The translations under genes and the position numbers were made by a program. From Mucilaginibacter xinganensis (GTDB lineage Bacteria > Bacteroidota > Bacteroidia > Sphingobacteriales > Sphingobacteriaceae), in assembly GCA_026225055.1 (NCBI GenBank), contig JAMFSA010000213.1:29940-93939 (forward strand): DNA of 64,000 nucleotides, written 5' to 3'. The notes under the pieces are model-generated. The model saw only the letters and a list, made by a program, of their open reading frames with translations, had not been told where the DNA came from and searched no databases. Below, one piece after another: positions 55,199 to 64,000 of the stretch. Position 1 is the first letter of the stretch, and each line of letters begins with the position of its first letter.

Positions 55199-55552
55199 AT
55201 GTTATTCTCAGGAAGATTGACCGCTGATGCAGCGATCAGGAATGTCAAAGGCGAAAGAAAAGTAACTGGTTTTACAGTTGCGATCAATGACCGTTTTAAA
55301 ACAAAGGACGGTGAAAAAAGGGAAATCACGACCTATGTGGAATGTTCCTATTGGGTCAACCCAGGTTTAGCCGAGTATCTTACAAAAGGTACAGTTGTCG
55401 AAATTGCGGGTCGGGTCGAAGCGAAACCATGGATCAGTCGCGATGCGGAAGCTATGGCAAGTTTAATCTGCAATGTCGCGACTATTAAACTGCTTGCCAA
55501 GGCACCCGCCGTCACACCCTCTAAAAAGGAACTTCGGTTAGCTGCAAAGTAA
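55199..55552 (+). CDS. Second single-stranded DNA-binding protein
   Basis: A 117-residue SSB-like OB-fold protein (LFSGRLTADAAIRNVKGERK, VTGFTVAINDRFK, TYVECSYWVNPGLAEYLTKG, VVEIAGRVEAKPWIS). It differs clearly from the ssb at 51.4 kb and also lacks an acidic tip, ending in KKELRLAAK. Paired divergent SSBs are usual on Bacteroidota elements. It is followed by the DUF932 gene about 100 bases downstream. Confidence 0.82.
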   Translation: MLFSGRLTADAAIRNVKGERKVTGFTVAINDRFKTKDGEKREITTYVECSYWVNPGLAEYLTKGTVVEIAGRVEAKPWISRDAEAMASLICNVATIKLLAKAPAVTPSKKELRLAAK

Positions 55553-55655
55553 TCGACGATTGGCACGCAGGCTAAGCCTTAAACCTGCATTTTTTATTAA
55601 TCGCATTATTAACAGACGGCATCTGCTCCAGGTACCGGCATCAAAAAAAATCAAC

Positions 55656-58600
55656 ATGGCACACCATCTTAATTATAACGAGGAAACAGGAAAGCAGAGC
55701 TTTTTTAGCGTAAAGGAAAAAGCGTGGCACGGTTTGGGGCAAATTGTAGAACAATACCCTAACAGCGCGGAGGCAATACAGTATGCGGGACTTGACTATG
55801 AAGTTGAAAAACGTCCCTTATTTACGAACAGTTTAAACAATGATCTGGCGGATATTGACACAGGTATTACCATTCCGAAAATAGTTGTACCTAACTATTT
55901 CGCTACGGTACGAAATGACAACAACGCCGTATTGGGCGTAGCGGGTAAGGATTATGAAGTGGTGCAGAACGTGGACGCCTTTACCTTTTTCGATGCTATC
56001 GTTGGCGGAGGCGACGGTATTCAATACGAGACCGCAGGCGCTTTGGGCAAAGGTGAGCGCATATTTATTACCGCAAAATTGCCGGGTTATATCCGGGTGG
56101 GTAATTCCGACCTGATAGAAAAATATCTGGTGCGCCCATAAGGGTATATAGTGAATGTAGCTTTGGCAAGCTATTAGGCAAGTGTTTATATCGCCTATCA
56201 ACAGCCGACTTATCTGAAAGGGAAACTGGACAGGGAGTGTAGCATGTCGGAAAAGCCATAAGTCAACTAATTGTCGTGTTGCGACTGAATGGCAAGTTGA
56301 AAAGTAGATATGAGGATGAAATCTATTCTGATTGAACGAGAGCCTTAGCGGTTAGTTGTCTAAGCACGGACGGAAGACAGTTATAAACGTCGGTATTGTG
56401 ATACTACAACGTAAACAGATAGCGGATGTAGCATAACGTATCACAATCGCAGCTACAATAAGTAGAAACAGGTTAAATCGCATCCGACAATCTACAAAGC
56501 CAGGTCACTATATATCTAAATGGGGATTACCTAAATCGGAATGCCACTGGCGTGGCTATGGGGATAGCCCCTGAATATTCTACATGGTAACGGAGCTCCC
56601 GTAGTAGTCCGAGCAAGGGAAAGCCTTGTACATGGCGAAGGGATGCAGTTGATTCAGTTTAATATGATTAAAGGAAATTGTGAGAGACATGAGAAGTCCC
56701 GAAAAAGTATTAAACAGTCTAACCGAACACAGCAGTGACTTAAACTACAAGTTTGAACGGCTGTACAGGGTACTGTTTAACGAAGAGATGTATTACACTG
56801 CTTATCAGAATATCTACAGCAAAGTAGGTAATATGACGGCAGGCACCGATGGCACAACCATCGATGGCATGAGTATATCCCGAATTAAACGGTTGATAGC
56901 TACGTTGCAAGACGAAACTTATCAACCAGCACCATCCAAAAGGATATACATTGCCAAGAAAAATGGCAAGAGACGTCCTTTAGGCATTCCATCATTCATC
57001 GACAAACTGCTACAGGAAGTCATCCGGATGATACTCAATGCGATATATGACGGTAGTTTTGAAAACACTTCTCACGGTTTCAGACCTGAAAGAAGTTGTC
57101 ACACAGCACTGACCAAAGTTCAAAAGACATTTACAGGAGCAAAATGGTTTATCGAGGGAGATATAAAAGGTTTCTTCGATAATATTAACCATGACGTTCT
57201 CATCCATGTTTTAGGTGAACGTATCGCAGATGAAAGGTTCATTCGATTAGTAAGAAAATTCCTCAATGCAGGTTACGTTGAAGATTGGGTATATCACAGA
57301 TCATATAGTGGTACACCTCAAGGTGGTATCATTAGTCCAATACTGGCTAACATATACCTTGACAAACTGGACAAGTATATAAAAAATTACATTAGCCAGT
57401 TTGATATTGGAACATCAAGAAAGCTTAACCCCGTACTCCGCCAACTGGTACTAAAGAAACACAGCTTAGTTAAGAAACTCAAAATTGAAAAGGACGAGAA
57501 TGTTAGAAAGCAGTTAATTGAACAAATTAAGGGAATAGTTAAGGAACGACAGAAATATCCTCCTATGGATGATATGGATAAAGGTTTCAGGAAACTAAAA
57601 TATGTCAGGTATGCAGACGATTTTCTCATAGGTATCATAGGTAGCAAAGATGATTGCAGAAAAGTAAAAGAAGACATTAAGGCTTTCCTTAATGACACAC
57701 TTAAATTGGAACTTTCAGATGAAAAGACCCTGATAACCAATGCGAATAGTCATGCAACGTTCTTGGGCTACGATGTATTCGTACGTAAATCAAACAATAC
57801 GTTAACGGATAAAACTGGTAATCCTATCAGATGCTTCAATAGTAAGGTGGTACTGTATGTCACCACAGAGGTAATGAGAAATAAACTACTGGAATATAAG
57901 GCTTTGAAAATAACAACGCCCAATAGGAAAGAAGTTTGGAGAGGCAAGTCCCGTGGAAATATGATAGGGTTTGATGCACTGGAAATAATCACCCGATACA
58001 ATGCCGAGATATTAGGCTTCTATAATTACTATTCAATTGCCAATAACAGCCACATTATCAACTCTTTTTATTACATCATGCGATACAGTATGTACAGTAC
58101 TTATGCAAGTAAATACCGCTCCACAATATCGAAGTTGATGTACAAATACAGAGTAAATAAAACTTTCTCTATACCCTACACTAATAAAAAGGGCCAGACA
58201 AAGTATCGTCCTCTTTACAATCGGGGTTTCAAACGAAAGACACCTACGTGCGACAGCGAAGTAGACACCATTGCCAAAACAGTAACCTACACAGGGGGCA
58301 GAAACAGCTTATCGGACAGGCTAAAAGCATGCATTTGTGAGTATTGCGAAACCACGGATGATATAGAAATGCACCATGTAAGGAAACTGAAAGACCTTAA
58401 GGGTAAAACGGAATGGGAAAAGAAAATGATTGCAAGAAGAAGAAAAACCTTAGCAGTATGTTCAACATGTCACGACAAATTACACGCAGGAAAGTTAGAC
58501 TGAATGAATTGATGGAGAGCCGTATACTCGGAGACGGGTACGTACGGTTCGGGGGCAGATTCAGGGAAACCTACTACAGTAATGTAGTGAAAGGCGCCAG

Positions 58601-61535
58601 GTCTCGAGCCTACTTCCTGACCACTTCGCACGATGGTTTTGGAAGTATCACCACAGCCTTTACGCCTATCCGTATCGTTTGCAATAACAGTGCGACTCGT
58701 TGTGCAGCCTAATAAGCTGTACGGGTCTCACCCGTAAGGGTGGATTTAACTTTTAACTAATTCAGTGTAATGCTGATGTTGGCGGCTTATTCAACAAAGT
58801 CCATCCGACCCTTAACCTGCCAAGAGAACAGGGAATGGGAAGCTCGGAGAAAAGTCAATCCGGCGGAGCGATGCCGCATGAGAGAGATGGGACGAACTAA
58901 ATATGATAACCTCGTTAAGGTATCGTGAGCACGTACGCTGTACCCACATCGCATGGTACAGTCTTCCAGTCAACAGGAGCCCAGTCTGTTCGAGGGTCAT
59001 CCATAAGCTTGTATAAGACTGGCGGTATAGAGAGGGGTCTAAGTTTAGGTAAACATTGGTTAAAGGAACGAGGAAACCGAATATCACTTTGCTGTGAAGC
59101 AATAAGTACTCTTGAACGAATGTGATATATCGGGTAGGAACAACGACCAAGCAAAAGCTGGTTAGCTACGGTTGACCAGATACGCCAAATTCGTTGTGGA
59201 TTTAACGAAAGATACAAATGAAAGTAACTAAAATGCTGAAAGTAAACAGATGGGAAGACATCGACTGGAAAACAGTTGAGCAAAATATCTTCCGAAAGCA
59301 AAATCAAATGTATCGGGCAACGCTTGCCAGTAATATCACCGAAGTAAGAAGATTACAACGTGATTTATTGAAAGACCCGTATGCCAGATTATTAAGTGTT
59401 AAAAGAGTTACGTCTGAAAACACAGGAAAGTACACACCGGGTGTAGACGGGGCAATCATCCTAAAGAATTCGGATAGATTGCTACTGGCTCAAAGGATGA
59501 ACCTTGATAAAGATTACAAGGCCAAGCCATTGAAAAGGGTCTACTACCAAAATCAAACGGCAAATTAAGACCGCTGGGAATTCCAACGATTGAAGACAGA
59601 GCCTATCAGGCATTGGTCAAAATAGCCTTAGAACCTGAATGGGAAGCAAAATTCAGCGAGAATACCTATGGTTTCAGACCTGGAAGATGCACCGCGGATG
59701 CCTGCATGGCAGTATGGCACAACTTAAAGAACCGTAAAGGTGAAGTTGTTGTGCTGGATGCTGACATCGAGGGATGTTTCGATAATCTTAATCACCAGTA
59801 CATACTGGATGCAATGAAAGGGACAAGTAGTAATATTCTAAGAGCAGTAAATCAATGGTTCAAATGTGGTTACGTCGATGACGGGATATTACATGATACG
59901 GAAGCAGGTACACCGCAAGGCGGTGTGATTAGCCCATTATTATGCAATATTGGATTATGGGGTATCGATTTTGAAATCTATAACCACCTGATAACAACAA
60001 GAACACCAAAGGACAGAAATCTTAAACCTTTTGTAGGTTTTGTTAGCAACATCAAGAAAAGATGTAGGGAGCATGCCCCATCGGTGGGTTTTATGCAGTA
60101 TGCTGATGACTTTGTTATCGTATGCGAAAATAAAGGCTACTTAGATAAGGTGATGGAAGTACTGCCGCAGATATTGGAGAAACGAGGCTTGAAGCTAAGT
60201 CCATCCAAAACTCGCCAAGTAGTATTCCATAAAGGTGAAAGCTTTAAGTTCCTCGGCTTTGTGTTCGATAAATGGAAAAGTGGTAAGCATGACAAATTAC
60301 ATAAAGTCACGTTCTACCCCGACCCTGATAAAGTGTACGCCTTTGCTAAGAAAATCAGAGAATGGACGAAAATGGTTCGGCTATTTGAGTACAGTAACAA
60401 AATAGAACTTACTAAAAAGGCAGACTATTTGAGAAGAATGGTCAACGGGTGGCTGAACTATTACAAATGGGCTATTGATGCTTCACACGGATTTATGAAG
60501 CTAAGGCGAGAATTGGATACAATCCTTTACAAAGCTTATGAAGACGTACACAAACACCGTAGCAGTAGATTTGACTTTATGACGCGGTACGTAGGGAAAG
60601 TTGAACGAAGAGGGAGACTGGTAGACCGCTACATATTGGGTAATGTAGCATTTGGGATATTTGATGTTAGCACAGAAGTATCATGGAAGAAAGTTCAAAC
60701 GGCAAGAAGTCCTTTTGATGGAGATACTGAATATTGGAGTTGCAGAAACGCCATATTAACAGGTACGGTATCAGAAAAGCTATATAAGATACAAAAGGGC
60801 AATTGCGCTATGTGTCTGAATAGCCTACACTGGTATGAATCATGGGAACGACACCACAAGAACAAAAATCGGATGGACAATAAGCTATCAAATATTCAAT
60901 TAGTTCACAAGCGTTGTCACCGCAAACAACATTATGCGGATAAGTTAAGTCTGGGAGCTGGATGCCCTGAAAGGGGCACGTCCAGATCTGTGGGGAAGGT
61001 GGAGGGGCGACCCTTGACCTCACCCTAACCCTTAAACGCAGCTTTAAGAAATCATACCAACAGCTTTAAAATACGACATACCGCCAATGCAAACGACAGG
61101 CTCAAACAGGCGCATACTTTAATGGGTATCACCGGCTCGCTTGGTGCAGAACTTGAAAGCATTTTTAACCATTGGGCGAATGTGCGTATCACCGACAAAG
61201 AGGTGAAGCAATTGGTAAAGCTTGCGATGTGTCCGAACAAGGAAGTTTTAAAGAACCTAAAAAAGGGCGCAAACGATAACCTTTCAACGACCTATAAGAA
61301 CATGGTAGAAAGTGTTTTTGAATACAGTCAGTCCAGCCCGACACAGCAAATGCACACCACAGCCTGGACGATATTCGGCGCATACAATGCTATAACAGGC
61401 TACTTTCAGAACATCCGCAAATATAAGGACGAAGAAGCCAAATTCAAATCCATCATGGACGGCACAGGCAAGCAACGTGCGCAGGTCGCTTTTACCTTTG
61501 CCAAAACTTTGCGCTTTACGGCGCTGATGCCCTAA
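55656..61535 (+). CDS. DUF932 (phage/plasmid-like TIGR03299) protein split by two group II introns
   Basis: Exon 1 (55656-56129) encodes 158 residues from MAHHLNYNEETGKQSFFS to LIEKYL. Exon 2 (58614-58689) is 76 bases, FLTTSHDGFGSITTAFTPIR then IVCNN. Exon 3 (61030-61535) begins with LNAALRNHTNSFKIRHTAN and runs to TAA. Joining them gives an uninterrupted protein of about 351 residues, the normal length for this family, including the conserved 'TPIRIVCNN-TLNAAL' across the second junction. DUF932 proteins are frequent on mobile elements; their function is unknown. Without splicing only a 161-residue product would form. I chose ATG 55656 because the sequence before it looks non-coding. Confidence 0.82.
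56680..58503 (+). CDS. ltrA: Group II intron reverse transcriptase/maturase with HNH
   Basis: A 607-residue intron-encoded protein. The RT palm has LKYVRYADDFLIGI with the catalytic YADD; earlier blocks are RPLGIPSFIDKLLQEVIRMI, GFRPERSCHTAL and SGTPQGGIISPILANIYLD. A maturase domain follows, and the C-terminus is an HNH endonuclease with CEYCETTDDIEMHHVRKLKD and CSTCHDKLHAG. Complete RT and endonuclease imply retrohoming ability. The start may be GTG 56680 or ATG 56689. Confidence 0.92.
   Translation: MRDMRSPEKVLNSLTEHSSDLNYKFERLYRVLFNEEMYYTAYQNIYSKVGNMTAGTDGTTIDGMSISRIKRLIATLQDETYQPAPSKRIYIAKKNGKRRPLGIPSFIDKLLQEVIRMILNAIYDGSFENTSHGFRPERSCHTALTKVQKTFTGAKWFIEGDIKGFFDNINHDVLIHVLGERIADERFIRLVRKFLNAGYVEDWVYHRSYSGTPQGGIISPILANIYLDKLDKYIKNYISQFDIGTSRKLNPVLRQLVLKKHSLVKKLKIEKDENVRKQLIEQIKGIVKERQKYPPMDDMDKGFRKLKYVRYADDFLIGIIGSKDDCRKVKEDIKAFLNDTLKLELSDEKTLITNANSHATFLGYDVFVRKSNNTLTDKTGNPIRCFNSKVVLYVTTEVMRNKLLEYKALKITTPNRKEVWRGKSRGNMIGFDALEIITRYNAEILGFYNYYSIANNSHIINSFYYIMRYSMYSTYASKYRSTISKLMYKYRVNKTFSIPYTNKKGQTKYRPLYNRGFKRKTPTCDSEVDTIAKTVTYTGGRNSLSDRLKACICEYCETTDDIEMHHVRKLKDLKGKTEWEKKMIARRRKTLAVCSTCHDKLHAGKLD
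58517..58551 (+). ncRNA. Group II intron 1 domain V
   Basis: The 35-base hairpin begins GAGCCGTATAC and ends ACGTACGGTTC with a GGAGAC-type turn. It matches the conserved catalytic domain V of bacterial group II introns, located about 60 bases before the 3' splice site and directly after the maturase stop. Confidence 0.8.
59218..61028 (+). pseudogene. ltrA: Group II intron 2 reverse transcriptase/maturase, one frameshift
   Basis: An intron-encoded protein of about 600 residues. The first frame (MKVTKMLKVNRWEDIDWKTV to KPLKRVY) breaks near 59544. The next frame continues as LPKSNGKLRPLGIPTIEDRA, then TYGFRPGRCTADACM, TPQGGVISPLLCNIGLWG, MQYADDFVIVCENKG (catalytic YADD), and a C-terminal HNH (CAMCLNSLHWYESWERHHKN ... 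VHKRCHRKQHY). One base added in CTACTACC restores it. Unusually, the frame stays open through domain V to 2 bases before the intron end. Confidence 0.82.
60955..60988 (+). ncRNA. Group II intron 2 domain V
   Basis: GAGCTGGATGCCC and GGGGCACGTCCAGATC flank a GAAA tetraloop-like turn, the pattern of catalytic domain V. It lies about 40 bases before the 3' splice site and inside the open frame of the maturase. Confidence 0.75.
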
Positions 61536-61554
61536 CACTTAATTAATTCAACCT

Positions 61555-61577
61555 GGGGGAGCGATCCCCCCTTTTTT
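61555..61577 (+). terminator. Rho-independent terminator after DUF932
   Basis: GGGGG (61555-61559) pairs with CCCCC (61566-61570) around AGCGAT, followed by C and six T residues. It lies 20 bases after the DUF932 stop and 13 bases before the next start. Confidence 0.75.
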
Positions 61578-61589
61578 AAAGACAGGGAT

Positions 61590-62252
61590 ATGAAAACCAT
61601 TAAAATAAAACTGTTCGAGTTTTCCGAACTGGACGACGAGGCAAAGGAGAAAGCGCTTAGCGCACTCTATGATGTAAATGTATTCGACGATTGGTATGAA
61701 TTTATCTACGATGATTTTATCAGCATCGTGCAGGCCATCGGCATAGCAGTGGACAAAAAGCAGCTATGCTTTACTGGCTTCTATTCGCAGGGCGATGGTA
61801 GCGCATTCAAGGCAGCCGTCCATATTGCAGACTTGATTAACGGCATCACCAATCAGCTTTGGAAAGAATATGCCCCCTTATTGGAACTATCGCTATCCGC
61901 ACCCGATGTAGATAAACGTGTGCTGAACCTCATTCAAAACACGGCTTTAGATTGCTCCGGTGAAATTAACCAGCCGTCGAGGGGCTATTATATAAAATCT
62001 TACCTGACCACTTATTTCCCCAACAATCACGACTACACGAATATCATTAATGAACTGGATAAACTCGAAACATGGCTGGAGGAAACGGCAGAAACGCTCA
62101 ACCGCTTTTTATACAAAAACCTCCGGGAAGAGTATGAGTATCAAACCACCGAAAAGGCCATCATAGAAACCATTGAAGCCAACGAATACAATTTTACCGT
62201 AGATGGTAAAATCGCAACCCGCATAGAAAATTTAGCAGAAGAAGAATCTTAA
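61590..62252 (+). CDS. Hypothetical protein of mobile elements
   Basis: A 220-residue acidic protein. The N-terminus (MKTIKIKLFEFSELDDEAKE, KALSALYDVNVFDDWYEF) resembles a family of phage/plasmid proteins beginning 'I-x-FSELSxxAKEKA', sometimes loosely annotated as toxin-antitoxin-associated. The middle has 'LCFTGFYSQGDGSAFKAAV'. No catalytic motif was recognised. It sits after the DUF932 terminator and was probably transcribed separately. Confidence 0.7.
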   Translation: MKTIKIKLFEFSELDDEAKEKALSALYDVNVFDDWYEFIYDDFISIVQAIGIAVDKKQLCFTGFYSQGDGSAFKAAVHIADLINGITNQLWKEYAPLLELSLSAPDVDKRVLNLIQNTALDCSGEINQPSRGYYIKSYLTTYFPNNHDYTNIINELDKLETWLEETAETLNRFLYKNLREEYEYQTTEKAIIETIEANEYNFTVDGKIATRIENLAEEES

Positions 62253-62287
62253 AAACGAGCCAACGCTAAGTGGCTTAACATTCCGTT

Positions 62288-62444
62288 ATGGAAATTATTG
62301 ATTTGGACGGCAAGGATATTGAAGTCATGAAGTAAAATCCCCTGCCGAATACCATTTGTATTTAATTGATTATTGGGAAGATTTCTATCAAAAACTTCTA
62401 TTGCTGGACATGGAAATAAAGGAAAATAATGACAGGATATGATA
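62288..62444 (+). pseudogene. Small broken ORF upstream of macro-domain remnant
   Basis: ATG 62288 opens MEIIDLDGKDIEVMK then a stop; one frame over, the sequence continues as VKSPAEYHLYLIDYWEDFYQ to a TGA at 62444, overlapping the macro-domain start. A single extra base near 62330 would join them into about 52 residues. The family was not recognised. Confidence 0.3.
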
Positions 62445-62762
62445 TGGTTTACTACAGGAAATATTATGTGTTCAAATGCGGAAGCATTGGTCACCACCGT
62501 TAATACTGTGGGGGTGATGGGGAAAGGTATCGCCCTGTAGTTCAAAAAGGCATTCCCCATAATTTTTATTGTCTACAAACAGTCCTGCCTCAAAGTCGCC
62601 TGATTGCATTATTGGCTTATCACAACGACAATCCCGTTAAAAGTTTGGCGTTGCCCGCATTAGGTTGCGGGAATGGGGGCATGGATTGGCTTATTGTAAG
62701 ATCAATGATCGAAGCCAATCTCGGCGGGCTTAGTATGACAATCGAGGTCTACGAACCATCCA
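62439..62762 (+). pseudogene. Macro-domain (DarG-like ADP-ribose-binding) gene, degraded
   Basis: ATG 62439 gives TTGNIMCSNAEALVTTVNTV then GVMGKGIAL, the ADP-ribose-binding start of a macrodomain. A TAG then stands where Gln is expected, and the frame continues FKKAFP before ending. At 62612 another frame begins the C-terminal part: LALPALGCGNGGMDW and IEVYEPSS. The middle 60-80 residues are missing. It is related to DarG-type antitoxin macrodomains, but no DarT partner is visible. Confidence 0.6.
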
Positions 62763-62914
62763 GTGTGTCGCACCTTCCGCGCCGAACAGCCACTTTCTCC
62801 GTTTCACTGCAAAACAGCCTACCCGGTCAGTGTAGCTTGAAAAACATTTATTATCAATTTCAACCAGTTCTTAGGATCGTTTTACGAGCCTTTTGAACGT
62901 GCTTCGTTACCGAG

Positions 62915-62955
62915 CGAAAATTAAGGTATCGCAATTTGCGACACCTTAATTTTCG
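62915..62955. terminator. Long bidirectional hairpin terminator
   Basis: CGAAAATTAAGGT and ACCTTAATTTTCG are perfect 13-base arms; an inner TCGCA/TGCGA extends the stem after one mismatch, with loop ATT. It ends 3 bases before the integrase stop on the minus strand. A and T runs at both bases of the stem suit termination in both directions. Confidence 0.7.
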
Positions 62956-62958
62956 TGA

Positions 62959-64000
62959 TTATTTAAGACTGAGCTTTTCTTTGAGTTGCTTCATATCATA
63001 AGCTATTTTTGCATCCACAATTTTCGCATAATGTTGGGTCTGCCGAAGATTTTTATGTCCGAGCATTTTGGAAACGGTTTCCATCGGTACACCATTACTT
63101 AAAGTAACGGTAGTTGCAAAGGTATGGCGGGCCACATGAAAGGTTAACAATTTTTCAATGCCGCACCTTTCGGCGATCTCTTTTAAATACTCATTCATTT
63201 TTTGGTTCGTCAGTACAGGCAGCACAACATCTTTGATCTGACATTGCGGATCGTCCGCATATTTTGCCAGGATCTGCAGCGCTGCCGGCAATAACGGTAT
63301 CCGGGATGCAGATTCCGTTTTCTGCCTTTTTTTTATGATCCATTGTTCACCGTCAAAACCTTTTACCAGCTCTGACCGCTTCAGTTGTTTGGCGTCTATA
63401 TATGCTAATCCCGTATAACAGCAAAAAATAAATATATCACGCACATTGCTGAGCCTGGCCGATAAGTCTTTTGTGATAACTCGTTCTAATTCATCTTCTG
63501 TCAAATATGGTTTTTCGACCTCTTTACGATTAAGGTTATAACCTGCAAAAGGATCACTTTTCAGCCAGCCGTATTTAACGCATAGCAATACCGTCTTCTT
63601 AAAGTAAGTGAGGTATTTCATGGCCGAATTATGCTGGCATTTTCGCACACTTTTGAGCCAAAAGGCATATTGGCTGATAAACTCATAATTAAGTTTCCTG
63701 ATGTCCATATCATCTAACCGGTATTTCCATTGAATAAACGAACGTGTATGATTGAGCGTTCTTTTAAAAAGGTCCAGCGTTCCCGGCGAATACTCCTGTG
63801 GAACAAGAGTGGAAACTTGATCGTTATGGTCCTGAAAAACTTCGAGGATCATTTTGCGGTCATCAATGCCAAGCATTAGATTTTTGATTGCCTGGGCAGA
63901 AACCTCTTGGTTAGCGTCAATCAACATTCTTTTTGCCTCATGAGCTTTAACTTGTAAAGTGTCAAGCAAACTATTGATTGAACGGGCTTCTTCACTGGCA
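62959..64000 (-). CDS. Tyrosine recombinase/integrase (5' end beyond window)
   Basis: At least 347 residues of a Bacteroidota element integrase. The frame stays open to the window edge (ASEEARSINSLLDTLQVKAH), so the arm-binding N-terminus is outside. The core-binding domain (LDLFKRTLNHTRSFIQWKYR) precedes the catalytic domain: Arg position in FCCYTGLAYIDAKQL appears replaced (GLAY instead of GLRY), Lys in IIKKRQKTE, HVARH in LTFHVARHTFATTV, LGHKNLRQTQ and the nucleophile Tyr in QHYAKI. The 3' end meets the hairpin at 62915-62955. Orientation suggests it lies at one end of an integrated element. Confidence 0.88.
   Translation of the reverse strand, partial: ASEEARSINSLLDTLQVKAHEAKRMLIDANQEVSAQAIKNLMLGIDDRKMILEVFQDHNDQVSTLVPQEYSPGTLDLFKRTLNHTRSFIQWKYRLDDMDIRKLNYEFISQYAFWLKSVRKCQHNSAMKYLTYFKKTVLLCVKYGWLKSDPFAGYNLNRKEVEKPYLTEDELERVITKDLSARLSNVRDIFIFCCYTGLAYIDAKQLKRSELVKGFDGEQWIIKKRQKTESASRIPLLPAALQILAKYADDPQCQIKDVVLPVLTNQKMNEYLKEIAERCGIEKLLTFHVARHTFATTVTLSNGVPMETVSKMLGHKNLRQTQHYAKIVDAKIAYDMKQLKEKLSLK

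Larger units (their letters stand above)
56130..58613 (+). mobile_element. Group II intron 1 in the DUF932 gene
   Basis: The 2484-base intron starts with GTGCG at 56130 and ends ...CTAC at 58613, as expected for group II (GUGYG to AY). The 5' 550 bases hold RNA domains I-III; domain IV carries the maturase (56680-58503), and domain V is at 58517-58551. It sits on a codon boundary after Leu158 of the host gene. All parts appear intact, so it is probably able to splice and possibly to move. Confidence 0.85.
58690..61029 (+). mobile_element. Group II intron 2 in the DUF932 gene
   Basis: The 2340-base intron starts GTGCG at 58690 and ends ...CTAAC at 61029. It interrupts the ACC codon for Thr after VCNN (phase 1). 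RNA domains I-III occupy 58690-59217, the maturase 59218-61028, and domain V is at 60955-60988. It is not a copy of intron 1: the encoded proteins differ throughout. The maturase frame is broken once, so mobility is doubtful unless that is a sequencing error. Confidence 0.82.

Noticed and set aside
1..64000. CRISPR arrays, rRNA genes, replication origins
   Set aside because: No regularly spaced direct repeats, no rRNA-like sequence and no iteron cluster beyond the AAACG/CGTTT promoter sites were seen.

Overview
The window looks like a Bacteroidota genome, most likely Sphingobacteriaceae (Mucilaginibacter/Pedobacter-like). This rests on TAnnTTTG-type -7 promoter boxes without clear Shine-Dalgarno sequences, many short lipoproteins with an N-terminal lipobox, LytTR two-component pairs, DUF932/DUF3276/RadC plasmid-type genes, and the protein families seen. 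No complete rRNA or tRNA gene and no CRISPR array was found. Taxonomy is inferred from gene content only.

Layout. 1-1.3 kb: tail of a probable mobilisation module (end of an unknown gene, a TOPRIM-like protein, a PH-domain membrane protein, a small membrane protein). 1.3-20 kb: accessory or chromosome-like genes: DUF2147, an EXPERA membrane protein, an SDR, a tetR-S1/P1 nuclease operon, a frameshifted luciferase-like oxidoreductase, signal peptidase I, an IS630-like transposase, two tandem Ycf48-like lipoproteins, NlpC/P60, a glycosyltransferase, LysR, MFS, peptidase E and a frameshifted methyltransferase. 19.6-23.1 kb: an AlkB-like gene divergent from an imuA-imuB operon. 23.6-31.5 kb: a glgX-treZ-treY/malQ operon for making trehalose from glycogen. 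31.6-37.8 kb: receiver protein, AI-2E-type transporter, multi-PAS histidine kinase and a PQQ-type sugar dehydrogenase. 37.8-43.6 kb: broken DoxX and dehydrogenase remnants, a tRNA-end-like att sequence, a serine-recombinase remnant, a two-gene ATPase + HNH module resembling Septu (PtuA/PtuB) antiphage defence, and a tyrosine recombinase. 43.7-46.1 kb: LytS/LytTR pair. 46.2-62.3 kb: dnaE2, topB, ssb, yifB-like, DUF3276, radC-like, a second ssb and a DUF932 gene, a set typical of integrative or conjugative elements. 62.3-64 kb: decayed macro-domain gene and a tyrosine recombinase that runs off the window.

How the parts fit together. ImuA, ImuB and DnaE2 form the translesion mutasome. They are 23 kb apart here, but an identical 15-base operator-like sequence lies at the imuA/alkB divergent promoter and immediately before dnaE2, so they are probably one damage regulon. 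A separate 18-base sequence lies exactly 51 bases upstream of the putative -7 box of both the ssb-yifB and the DUF3276-radC transcripts, suggesting a common element-encoded regulator. The DUF932 gene is interrupted by two different group II introns separated by a 76-base exon; removing both restores a continuous reading frame.

Caution: at least seven frame breaks in otherwise well-conserved genes (LLM oxidoreductase x3, methyltransferase, HNH nuclease, radC, second intron protein) can each be repaired by adding one base, usually to a short homopolymer. These may be uncorrected long-read errors, not real pseudogenes.
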